Shown in pieces: positions 1 through 11,500 of a stretch of DNA of 64,000 nt. A program made the position numbers and the translations under genes. The notes under the pieces were generated by a model. That model saw nothing but the letters and a program-made list of their open reading frames with translations, made no database searches and was not told the DNA's origin. How positions within the stretch are numbered: the stretch's first letter is position 1; every line of letters begins with the position of its first letter. The stretch comes from Carnegiea gigantea (taxonomy: Eukaryota; Streptophyta; Magnoliopsida; Caryophyllales; Cactaceae), in the NCBI GenBank assembly GCA_029747015.1, contig JAKOGI010000001.1, positions 4,100,001-4,164,000 on the forward strand, in the 5' to 3' direction.

Positions 1-19
1 GTACTTAAACTTATCGACC

Positions 20-796
20 TTAGGTATCGCCCTCCCATCCAGGGTAACTTCCCCCTGCATCTACCCTTCCACTGAAATAGCAACGAAGGTATTCCGTTTT
101 CGATCTACTTACTCTAAAACCTCTAGCTTCCAGCGTATGCCTCCATCGTTCCAACTTGTCATTAACTCCCTGTCTGGTCTCATCAATAAGAACAATGTTG
201 TCTGCAAATAGCATACACCATGGTAACGCATCTTGGATCTCTTTTGTAAGTTTATCCATAACTAGAGTGAAAAGAAAAGGGTTTAAGGCGGAACCCTGAT
301 GCAGGCCCATACCAACGGAGAAGCCATTGGTGACCCCTCCTGGCGTCCCAACACTCGTCCTACCTCCCCCGTACAGATCCTTAATAACTCGAATGTACAA
401 GGGTGACACTCCTTTTTTTCCCAAGCATCTCCATGACACTTCACGCGGAACTCTGTCATATGCTTTTTCCAGGTCAATAAACACCATATGAAGATCCACC
501 TTTTTATCTCTGTACAAACCCATGAGCCTTCTAAGGAGGTAAATCGCCTCTATGGTCGACCTGCCTGGCATAAAACCAAATTGATTCTCTAAAATCGAAA
601 CATCCTTCCGCAACCTTCTCTCAATCGCCCTCTTCCATAACTTTATAGTGTGGCCGAGCAACTTTATACCCCTAAAATTATTACAATCTTGAATATCACC
701 TTTGTTCTTGTATAGAGGGATGACTGTATTAGACCTCCATTCTCTGGGCATCTTAGCAGTCCTAAAAATAACATTGAAAAAAGCTCCGTTAGCCAC
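20..796 (-). pseudogene. LINE reverse transcriptase domain (RTE clade), broken
   Basis: Open stretch of 258 codons with the RT fingers and palm: the REWR motif, a [14 protein letters not shown] segment, [13 protein letters not shown], the first catalytic aspartate in [14 protein letters not shown], and the [13 protein letters not shown] motif. The active-site box reads FADN where active members have FADD, so one of the two catalytic aspartates is lost. This is direct evidence of inactivity. The frame is displaced from the upstream endonuclease by a shift near a T-run at about 780-790. The C-terminal part continues past the left edge. Confidence 0.85.
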
Positions 797-1014
797 TCTA
801 ATTCTTTTTCATCCAAACACTTCTATACTTCCACCGGTATCGGATTTGGACCCTCTGCCTTCACATTAGTCATCTTCTTTAACACTTCTTTAATCTCGTC
901 CTTTGTGATATGACCATCCATTCGCGGATCAAGTCGCCTCTCACTACACTCTCTGCCCCTAATACGGGAATCTTCCATCACTTCCCCATTAAGGAGTTTG
1001 GAAAAGTACCTTTG

Positions 1015-2202
1015 TCATCTCTCCTTGATTTCTGCATCCTCAGGCAACACCTTACCATTTTCATCCTTGATGCACCTCAGAACACCTAAATCCCTTGTTT
1101 TTCTTTCCCTAGCCTTCGTCAGTTTAAAGACTTCCTTCTCCCCTTCTTTGGTCTCCAATCTATGATATAACCTATCGAAAGCCATGTTCTTAGTTACCGC
1201 TATAGCTTTCTTGGCTACTTTCTTAGCTACCTTATAATATCTAACTCTCCTAATCTCTCTTTCTTCATCCGCTCCACTGTTCATGAAATCAGCGTAAACC
1301 TCTTTTTTCTCCTTGACTTTCTCCTTAACCTCCTCGTTCCACCACCAGGCACTCTCCATTTTGTTACCGCCTCTTCTAGAAGTACCTAGGATTTTCTTAG
1401 CCGGCCTTCGAATATGCTCTGCCATTGCCTCCCACATTGTATCTGCATCTTCTACCTGCCTCCAAGCTCCTTCTTCAGTAATCCTCTCTGATAATAACCT
1501 GGCGTTCTCCTTTGTGAAGGTCCACCACTTAACTTTAGGGTCCCCGGCTCTCCTCTTCTTCCACTTTGAACATTTGAACTCCACATCCAACACTAGCAAC
1601 CTATACTGAATCCCTATATACTCACTAGGAATCACCTTACAATCCTTACAAGACCTCCGACTATCCGCCCTCATTAGGAAGTAATCAATTTGGGTCTTTA
1701 AAGAGCCAATCTTAAAGGTCACCAAGTAATCCTCCTTTTTCTTGAAATAGGAGTTGACCACCAACAATTCATAAGCCACCGCAAAGTCCAGCACAGAAAG
1801 ACCTCCGTTGTTTCTCTCCCCAAAACCAAAACCCCCGTGGACCGTATCATACCCGTTTAATTCAACACCAATATGGCCATTAAAGTCACCTCCTATGAAA
1901 AGCTTCTCGCTCTGAGGTACATCCTGGATGACCATATCCAAATCCTCCCAAAATAGCTTCTTAATATCGTTTGGCAGACCTATTTGGTGAGCATAAACAT
2001 TAACCACATTTATGATTTTTGAACCCACCAAAACCTTAATGGCCATAATTCGATCACTCGTACGCCTCACTTCGACCACAAAGTCTACCAATTCCTTCTC
2101 AACCAAAATGCCAACTCCATTCCTCGCCTTGATTGACCCCGAATACCATAATTTGTACCCATCCACTTCTCTAACTTTAGCTCCCATCCACTTCGTCTCT
2201 TG

Positions 2203-2253
<51 letters not shown>

Positions 2254-2274
2254 CTGTGTATGCTTCATCTGCAA
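1015..2274 (-). pseudogene. LINE endonuclease domain (exonuclease/endonuclease/phosphatase fold), broken
   Basis: The 419-codon open frame begins artificially inside a (TG)n microsatellite read as alternating Val-Cys. Real homology starts at QETKW, the Mg-binding glutamate motif. Further motifs are GGDFNGHIG (catalytic Asp/Asn), NNGG..VLDFA and an IDYFLMR segment. The expected His in the C-terminal motif appears to be Tyr (IQYRLLVLDV), which would abolish catalysis. The basic, helical linker toward the RT (WWNEEVKEKVKEKK) is typical of RTE elements. The N-terminal strand preceding the first motif is absent, so the copy is 5'-truncated. Confidence 0.8.
2205..2250. repeat. (CA)n microsatellite at the 5' border of the LINE
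   Basis: Uninterrupted CA dinucleotides on the plus strand. On the element's coding strand this is (TG)n directly in front of the natural C-V-Q-E codons, so it probably grew by slippage from the TGTGT already present in the LINE ORF. Confidence 0.9.
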
Positions 2275-2275
2275 A

Positions 2276-2850
2276 AGAGAATTATTTGCCTTTATCCTTG
2301 CTTGCTTTAGTCATTTATCTTTAGTTTGAATATTTCATTGCCTTGTCATCTATATGTAAAGGGCATTGTTTCTGGCTTGATATAGACTGTACAAGAGGCA
2401 GTTAATCTTTCTCTTGCTTCCCCACCTTTCTTTTACGTTGTTATAGGAATCACTGGTTATTTATTTTTCCTTTTGTCTTTTTTTTTGCCTCTTTTCTGTT
2501 TTTAGTCCAGTCGTAAGTGGCATCTGTCCTTGCTCGTCTTTGCTTAAGCGAGACCATTAATGTTCTTATATAGTGAGTAGAACTTTGAAGGGACGTAGTT
2601 GCATTGAGTTTGAGAGTTGGGTTCGGTGAAACACAGCAAACGGAGCCGATTGTTAGGGATCAATGCAGGGAATCTTTCTTTATATTTATGTATGGGGCTG
2701 GGAGTTTTCCATTTTTGTGTTGTTGAAGTGAAACTATGAAAAGATAAACATAAAAAGTGATATTTGTCTTTTGAATGATGTTTCATAAGATATTTAGGAG
2801 ACAATAATATGATGTTGTTTCTGTAATTTGAGGGTTCCCTTGAATTCTTA
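2276..2850. other. T-rich intronic or intergenic DNA, nothing recognised
   Basis: No coding, repeat or RNA signal recognised. It may be an intron of the CSC1-like gene if that gene's first exons lie left of the window. Confidence 0.4.
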
Positions 2851-4080
2851 TCAATGGGTGGTCAGATATGGCAGGGGTAAGAAGACCTAAATTTATGAAA
2901 GAGGAGCTCAAGAAATGGAATAGATAAGTATTTGGAGACGTTACGGCTATAATTACAACTTGCAGAATTATTAATTGTTTTGATGTGGAAGAGTGTTTAC
3001 TAACCAAAGAGGAGCTCAAGTTATCTCTCCTCACCTCTTATTTATTTATCTTTTTTTGCTGGTTTTGAGGTTTCTATCAAGATGCTAGGACGCCAGGTTC
3101 AACATCTAGCGTTGCTCTATCTCAAGGTTTTTGGTGAGATGGCCGAATTCCACAGCATTGAGTGTCCCTTATTTCATTCTGCTGGTGGCAGTATTACCTT
3201 CTGTAGAATGTGAGCAATGATTGTGAGCAGAAGGGGAAGCTTCACCATGTTCTTACTAGTTCTATTTTACCGAGCAATTTTTTGTCTAAGTCTCTAAGAG
3301 TTTCGGGAGTTAACTTGACAAAGAGCTCTATCGTCTTTGTTGGATAGGTGGATGATATTAAGTTGCATTCAAGGCAGCTTAGGCTGCACCATTTATTCTT
3401 TTCTAACTTCTTACCTAGGCCTCCCTTTAGAACAACATTTGAGCAGAAAGCCATTTGGGAACTGATTATTATGAAGTTTGAGAGAGACTTTTGCTGTTGA
3501 AAACTCAATACTTTGAAGTGGAGGAGATGAACTCTCATCAAAAGCGTTTCTCGAGAACCCTAACTTATGTTCTGTCTCTACTTAGCCATTTGTAGTGGCT
3601 ACCATATAAGAAGAAAAAAAATTCTATTTGGGGTTTCTTTAGGGGCTCAAGTGTCATCTTGTGAGATGGAATGTGGTCAAGCAATTGGCTTGAAGGAGGT
3701 CTGAAGGTTTAGGTGTCAGCATGTGGCTTTTCGAGCATGTCTTGCCAATGGTTATGGAATAAGGAGGGAAATCTTCAAGGAAAATGCTTATTATCAAATA
3801 TACCAAAGATGGTGAGGCTGAGACTGGATTTGGTAGGTTTCCTTCTACATTGAATGGTTGTGATGGGTACATCCTTTGAGGTGTCCTTCTAAAGTATTGG
3901 AGAGATTCTTAACCCACTTTCACTTTGAGGTGGATGATGGGGCTGAGTATCAGTAGTGTTTGGCAGGGATGTCTTTGTTGATAATGACACTATTGTTAGC
4001 CTTTTCAAATAGCTACATGAGGTGGATCTAGGGGACTAGAAATTGGATCTGAACTCAAAAATGTTTTTCACTACATCTTA
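2850..4080 (+). mobile_element. Old L1-type LINE relic
   Basis: No open frame survives, but translating across stops and frameshifts recovers the order typical of plant L1 LINEs. These are a KEELKKWN..VFGDV segment (about 2898-2945), an SGVNLTKSS segment (about 3305-3335), LGC followed by SYLGLPL (about 3380-3425), a TLIKS segment (about 3530), a CHLVRWNVV segment (about 3653-3680), GLGV and a PWLWNKEGN-like stretch to about 3780. The catalytic core of RT between the linker and the SYLGLPL region is deleted. Borders are approximate. Decay is much greater than in the RTE copy at 1-2275. Confidence 0.65.
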
Positions 4081-5545
4081 TTATTTGAAAATTCGACCTT
4101 TCAAATTATCCATCAATTCAACCCAATTTTGAAGGAGGCTTCCCCTGAGAGCTCCTTTGCCGCATGCCAGTGTACACCCTTTCAAAGGTTTCTTTCTTCT
4201 TTTTTTTTCTAGGTTTAGGGATCATTGCATGGGAATTTTTTTGACTTGCGGTAGTTACGAAAAAGTGGAAACATTTTGCTAAATAGATACTATTTGGGCA
4301 AAGAGGATATGGAACTGATGAATTATTGTTGCTTCACTGCCTTTGCGGTCGAGCACCATTGACACTTGCTTTGTCTCACTTGGGCTTTATGTCACCATTG
4401 GTGCTTGCTTTACTATCTCTTGGCTTGGGAGGGTTTCTTTGGGAAGAAATTCAAAAATGAGGCTGCATGTTAATACATTTTTTTTGGAAGCATTTGGAGT
4501 GAGAACATAAGAGCCTTTAGGTGCGTGGAAATGTCCCTTTAACTCATGAAAGATAATCTCATCAAGACATAGTTGAAGTTTGGCTATTCTTCTTTTGATG
4601 TGGCCAACTATGTAGATAACCTAAATTTTGGATTTATAGTACCTGTGTAGGATGCTGGCTGTGCATCCATTGCTTTTGATTGTGACATATGATATATTCT
4701 ATTTTCCTTATAGAAACAGTGATACTGAACTACTGAACATGAGAGACTGTTGGCATGCTTTTCTGAGAAATTTATGGCGTAGGGTGGTAAGTTGTTCAAA
4801 ACCTTTATAGTAATTGATGGGTCAATGTCTGTTAGATAAGAAATCTTGCCTATCAGGTGAAATCTTAGGGGAATTTTGTGGGGGCGTAGGAGATTGGTCA
4901 GAGACGAGACCACACACAAACTCTGAAAATTTTAAGTGGGGATGTCTTTAGGCTTTTGTTTCCACTTTTTCTATATATAAAGATAAATATATATGAAAAT
5001 ATAAAATCACACTTGTTACAGCTTTCTGTTTACCAGTTTATTTTCAGAAGATTTAGCGCCAGTTGATGCCTGTGGCTAAAAGAAAATAGGAAACCAGGGG
5101 GATATATCATGATTGTTTAATCTTTTTATACCTCTAAGCATGAGTTATTCCATCCAGTAGCAGATATATTCTTAAAAATAAGAGGACAAAGAACCGGGTA
5201 GGATTAACAGAAAAGACATCTACATGCTGCATTGACTTGTTAGACTGCGTTAGTATGTTTAAAGATTCATTGCTTATTTACAAAATGAAACCTGGAATCA
5301 GGTCCCAAGAGAAGGCTATTGTGATCGAAAAATATTTTGAAAGTTTTCCTTTTCTGTTTTTTTCTTTTCTTTTTTTTTGGGTTTTGGGTACCAGTCAGGC
5401 AATCACATTTAGTTGCACTTTAACCTCCCCCCCCCCCCCCCAAAAAACAAAAAAATAGAAAAATATTCTCCTTCCTATCTTGTACATCTTTTGTTTTTGA
5501 AATGATACCATGGCTTCTTATGTGTGCCTGTTACATTGGTTGCAG
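4080..5545. other. Non-coding stretch before the first visible CSC1-like exon
   Basis: No exon with OSCA homology was recognised here. It contains T-runs and a 15-base C-run at 5427-5441, and is probably intron. Confidence 0.4.
5427..5441. repeat. C15 homopolymer
   Basis: Fifteen consecutive C followed by an A-rich run, in the presumed intron before the first visible CSC1-like exon. Confidence 0.9.
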
Positions 5546-8500
5546 AAAAGTGTCCAGAAGGTGTATGATTTCTACCGCAAAGATGACACAGCTTCCGTCA
5601 CATGTACTTACTCAGGAGGACGGCCTCCGTTCAATATGCTTGTGAACGAACCTGAGGTTACTGGAAAAGAGGAGGACATGGATTTGCATAGTTATGATTT
5701 GCATACAAAAGGGAAGGTCAGAAAGGAAACATTACTTACTGTACTTCTTGCTTAGTGTCAGAAACGATAGCATCAGTTGTTCTGTTAATTGCGGTTCATT
5801 TCTGATAAACCATTCCTTATACGCGTCTTTTTCTTCTTCACAATGCTTAATCCATGATCATTGAGGTGTTTGTAGTTTATACCCATGCAAATTATTGGGG
5901 ACAAGGTTATATTGTGTCACTACTCTGTGTCCTGACTAATTTTGTGATTCAAAACCCGAATTATAGTACCCCAGTATTTGGTTTTGGCCTTGGAGGCTAG
6001 TGTGATCATGTTAAAATTTGTTTCTTTTCAGTATTTTGATGATGTTTATTCACTTTCTTTCCGCATGCATTTTTTTGTTTGGCCGTCCCCTGGGGGCTGG
6101 ACCTTTTTTTTATCAAGTAACAAAAGTGATATTACTGAACACTAAGGGCTTGTCATCCATATAGAGAGGGTGACCGACAAAAAAGGAAGGTGACCTGATT
6201 ATGAAGATTCATGTATGTTGCAGAAGGATAAATATTGCTCACGAAGGACTTTGTGTTCCTTCCGTACCCTGCCATTGCTTAAGGTATCATCTTCCACACT
6301 TCAGCAACCTATTTTCCTTCAACCATCCTTTCCATATCATCGCAAAAGGGGGGAAGGGGGGGGGGGTTATAAATTTAGGATGCCTCTTGTTAATGCTGAA
6401 TGCAAGTGGACTGAAAACCCAACTGCTTGGATTTTAGACTTTTGGAAGGTTGAATGGATCTGGAAACATCTGATTTTGGAATACTAAAGCTCAAAGGATA
6501 TGGCCTTAGAACGATCAACACATATTTTATTGTACTGAGCACTCAGCAAGCTCTTCCAGCTCAAATTAGTTAGAACAGCTGATCTTGATCCAAATTGAAG
6601 ACTTACAGGAGACTTTGAGGTATCATGCTGAGGCTCAAACCCTCTAGCTTTCTTGGTCAAAAGCTAGCCTAAAGTCAGACATACAAAGTTGATTGTAAGA
6701 AACACAGGTGTTTGTGTAGACTCCAAGTTATTTATGTCACCTCGAATATGATTTTACAATGCACACAAGCTTGGTATCTGTAGGGCTTTTCACTCTCTTT
6801 ATTAAGCGAGCACAGTGAAGTACTGGCGGTATTCAAGAAAATAGACATTGTGGTAAATTGGTTATTGGGATACAAATTGGGATGACGAATGCATGTGTAT
6901 TTCCTTCTTTTTCTGTTAACCTTCTTGCTTTGCTTCAAAATTCCAGTTGCTCTTCCTTATATGAAAAGGAAATAGCAATGGCATTGAGCTTGAAGTACAT
7001 GGTGGCTAAATAGGAAAGAAATTGATAAGAAAGCTTCCTTGCTAAGGCATTTCCATTTTGGTTCAAGATGGCCCTGTGTGTATTCCCTCCTTTTCCAGAC
7101 CTTCTTGCTTAAGCTCTAAAGTTCTGCGTGCTCTCCTTATTATATAAGCCCTTATCTCTATGGGTTAGACCAATGAGTAGGACAGGTAAAGAATACACAA
7201 TTGTTCCTTGTTCAAACAGGTATGCTTAGTCACAGGGATTCAAAATGCAGTTTCGGTCGCGATATGAAAAAATCGCGCTAATGCGGAAATTGCGTTCCAT
7301 ATTGCAGCGAAAACGCGGTTGGGCCAACTCGAAAACCTTTTCGATGTAGCCGTTTCATCGCCGATCGGTCACATTTTGAATCCATGCTTAGTCTTCTTGG
7401 AGGTGCCATATTGGGCTTCTCGTGGGTCCTAAGATCCAAAATCTGAAACCACTCACTTATTAATCAAAATTGGATTCAAAAGATATCAAGTGAAGCTACT
7501 AGGTTGAACATTTTTCCACTTAGTTTGCCGACTTAGGCCCTGTTATTTTCACCTTAGTTTGCCGAACTGATCTAACTGAATTGACCTCCTTCCTTTTTTC
7601 TTTTTTATATTTTTGGAGGGTGGGGGGGGGGGGGGGGGAGGGGCTGACTGAACTTATTTTTGCTGAATTGAACTGACTTTCTTTCTGTTGAACTATTGAA
7701 ACTCTTATCTGCACTTGTTTTGGCTGAACAGAGTTTAATCGAACCTATTCTTAAAAAAATTAAGTTGAAAAGAAAAGGGCCTTACTTTCTTGATCATGAA
7801 CATCCTTGCTTCTTCATGCCTTAGGGCTGTAGACTTCATCTCAGAAAAGGCAAAGCGCCAATCAACTAATCATGGCTTGGAAAGTGTAAGAAATCCCTTC
7901 GAATGCAAGCTGTGCTTTGACCACCTTAATCCGTGCTTTAGATTACATTTGCATCATTAGCGCCAGTCATTGCACTTTTTCAACATATACGATAACATGC
8001 CAAATTATCTTATCTTCTTTCCTTCTTATTGATCATGTGCACTTGGTGATCCTTGTCTGCTACACCCACGGACATTTGTGATCATAATTTGTAAAGCAGA
8101 AGAAATCCTTTGTAGAGATACTAATTTGGGCAGAAGAAAACTATCCGGCGATTAATTTTATGTTAAATGTTTTAAGCCTTGTCATATCACATGTCAAGCT
8201 CTACTTTTTGAGATTCTTGTATAGTTGGAGTCTTGTGCTTAATGGTTGGGAGAAACTTGAGTTTCTTTGGATTTTGTAGATAATATTACGCATGGGAGCT
8301 TGGGGGCATCTTGATTTTTGTAATTGCCCCTTTTTTACATGGGTCACCCCCTTGGTGTTTATCTAATACATTTTTTTATTAATCATTAAAAAAAGAATTG
8401 TTTAATATATTGTAATGGCAACCAGAAAAATGATGGTTTTATTCTATCTATATGTGATGAGTATTTTGCCCATTGGAACGTGGTTTGTGGATCATGTATA

Positions 8501-11500
8501 GTTGCCTATCCCTAAGCATCTTTCTGTTGCATCAGTGTTCCACTTGTTTAGAGATGAGTTGTTTTTATTCTTTTAACAGCTTTACAGGGGTGACTTTTTG
8601 TCCTACATATTTCAAAATGTTGTGTGGTACTGTCTGACCTAATTATCCCTATTGTTGAAGGTGTAAATTAATTTTCCTTGCAGGAATGCTCATCTGGTTT
8701 TGTGTTTTTTAAAACCCGTTATGCTGCCTCCTGTGTTGCACAGAGTCTTCAATCCTCAAACCCAATGCTGTGGGTAACAAATTCAGCTCCAGAGCCAGGT
8801 GATGTATATTGGCGAAATCTTGGTATTCCATACAAACAGTTATGGTTGAGAAGGACGGCAACACTTCTTGCTACTGCTGCTTTCTTGGTTTTCTTTATTG
8901 CTCCGGTTACTCTTGTGCAGAGTTTGGCTAATTTAACACAGCTCCGGCAGATGTTTCCTTTCATGGAAGGAGTTCTTAAGAAGTAAGTAACGTAATGGTG
9001 CTTTTAGTTTGACACATACCAAGCAGCAACCAGTTTATTTGTAAAGATTCTCAGTCAATTTGGAAATGGGATGAGAAAAATAGGAAAATATGAGTACATA
9101 GGAAAGCGTCATACTAGAAGCTGGCTGCTAATTATACAATTCTAATGTAAGCACTCCATAGGCGTTTATGCTACAAAGTAGTAGGGGCCTCCTCCTAAAA
9201 CTATGAACTATGGACTTCTGCCCTTCTACATCCCATATTGGTGAAGGTGAGATGCACTAGAAGGCAAGAGGACAATGACAGTTCTCTTTGCTTTTTGGGA
9301 AGGTTGCCATTGAGGGGGGAATGCTTTGTAACTGCACACAAGGCATAAAGTGGGAGTCCCTAATTATACTAACATTAAGCAGCACAATCTTTTCCTATGA
9401 CATACACTGCAACTTGGGGAACGTGGGACGAAACAAAGGTTCCATTGTCATATTTGGAGTATCTCTGACCCCTTCCAGCCTTCCAGGTTGGCATGGCACT
9501 AAGGATTGAATTTTACGTTGCTGCCTTCTTGGCAATGAGAGAACCATTGCTTTCACTATATTATTGCAAAATGTCTTCTAAATTGAATTGGTGTATATAG
9601 TTACATAAGTCTTATTATCAGTTCAACTCCTCTTTCAAATAGGATTTTCTTTCCTTAGATAACCTTTTTGTTTCTTATCTGATGGTTTTCTATCAACAAA
9701 ATTCCAAATGTTTTAGCTAACACTGCTGTAGAGTACCTGTTAGCTACGTTACTTACTAGATACAAGTATCCAATAAAAATACATGGCCAAGTGTTGGAGT
9801 AAGCTAATTTTAAGAAACATTTTGAGGATTTTTGGTCTAGTATGAAGTGTCCAAGTTTCGTGCCCATATCTGAATGTTGAGTGTTTGATACAGGTAATGT
9901 AGAGTGTTTACATGCAAACCTGACAACATTGTTGGATAAAGAAAATGGATGCTTTTGACAATATATGTGGGGCAGAGTTAGTATTGAATAATATGGATGG
10001 GGGTGTATTGGAGAGGATCCGAGCCCGAGCTTGCCAAACCCGAAGCTCGGCGGGTCAGCTCACATATAGGCTTGAACTTGGCTTGTCCAAGATTCGTTTG
10101 AGACTTAGGCCTAACCTTGGCTATTGCAACGCTTTAATGCTTTGAGTCTTAGCTTGACTTATTAAATAAAAGCATGCGTTTTAGGATTTGAATATGGATG
10201 CCGTTTCTTAATGTTTGGATGTATAATGAGGCTCTTTAATAAATATAAAAGGATTGATGAACGTACCTAATCTGTGTGGCAAGGGACAATCATAATTATC
10301 TCATCATTGACAGTAATGATGGATTACTAGCATCATCAGTTAATGGTAATTAGGTTAGGAGTGTAAGCTTGCACAAGCTGTGCAAATTACTCCAACTCTG
10401 CCTTTACATGAGTATATAAGCAGATGAGAAGTTTAAGGGCATGTTTGGCGAGCAAAAGTGGAACGGAACTTGAACCCTTGGGTTTCAAGTTCCCTTATTG
10501 TTTGGTGAAAGTTTTAAGGGGAGGGACTTGAAACCTGGGAATCTGAAGTTCCGCCCAAACTCCAAGGGACTTGAAACCCCCCATTATTAAGGGGTATCAA
10601 GTCCCCATCCCCGGGGATTAGATTAATCTTAAAACAAAAAAGAAAAATAAAATCAAAAAGTTCATTTTGTAAACTTCTCGTATGGCACATTTGCTCAATT
10701 TGCAGTTCTTAGCCAAACCCTAACTCTAGATATGTTTGGGGGGCGGGGGGAAGGCGCTGCCATTACCGGAAGGATACCGGGAGAAACCGCCATTTGCTGT
10801 GACCTCTGCTGCAGTTCTCATCTTTGTTGTCACGGCAATAACAGGTTGTTCCCAATCTATTCTTGCGATTTGAGCTGTGCAAGTATGATGACAACTGCTT
10901 CTCAGATCTGTTCTTTTTCTCTGCTGCATTTGCCCCTTTTCCTCCCTTTCATTCTTTCCCTTTTTCTTTTTCTTTTTTCGTTCTGCTCATTCTCGTTCCT
11001 GATCTGCTCATTTTCCTTAGTTCTAAGATTCCTTATTTTTCTTCGATCTAGATATGTTAATCTGATATCTTTTGGTCCCCCCCCCCCCCCACAACTGATA
11101 TGTTGAAGTATTGGTATGCTGATTTTTGATATATTGAAGCATCATCCTGCTACTTTGAGATATGGAATGATTAATTACCAGATTGATTTCCACTCTCATT
11201 TGGTGCTTATTCATCTTTGTAAAGGACAAGTGTCTTGAGCTGAGCTATTAGGGATGTGTGGCAAGCATTTTTATAAAACCTATCAAAAAATATATATAAT
11301 TAAAAAACATTACTTATAACCAATACAAAGCTTAAATGGTAAGGAAATAAGGTAATAAACTTTATCTTTTACAAAGTCAAAATAATGACAATTAAAAAAA
11401 ATACTTATAATTACATAGAGCATTTTAAAAATAAAACAGTTTTGATTCCATTCGGTAACTATTCCTCAAATAGTAAGGATTGGAACTTGATTTCAATCCA

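Larger units (their letters stand above)
1..2275 (-). mobile_element. RTE-type non-LTR retrotransposon (LINE), 5'-truncated and inactive
   Basis: Minus-strand LINE carrying an apurinic endonuclease domain (1015-2274) followed by reverse transcriptase (20-796); the 3' end lies beyond the left edge. Domain order and sequence resemble the plant RTE clade, often annotated as craniofacial development protein 2-like. The 5' end stops at a (CA)n tract (about 2205-2250) just before the first catalytic endonuclease motif, so the start of the ORF is missing. The inter-domain region (796-1015) keeps recognisable coding sequence but has two in-frame stops at positions expected to be tryptophan and one frameshift. 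The element could not move by itself. Confidence 0.85.

Noticed and set aside
10732..11106. 124-codon plus-strand frame
   Set aside because: T/C-rich low-complexity sequence and a poly-C run inside a TIR element, with no family resemblance.
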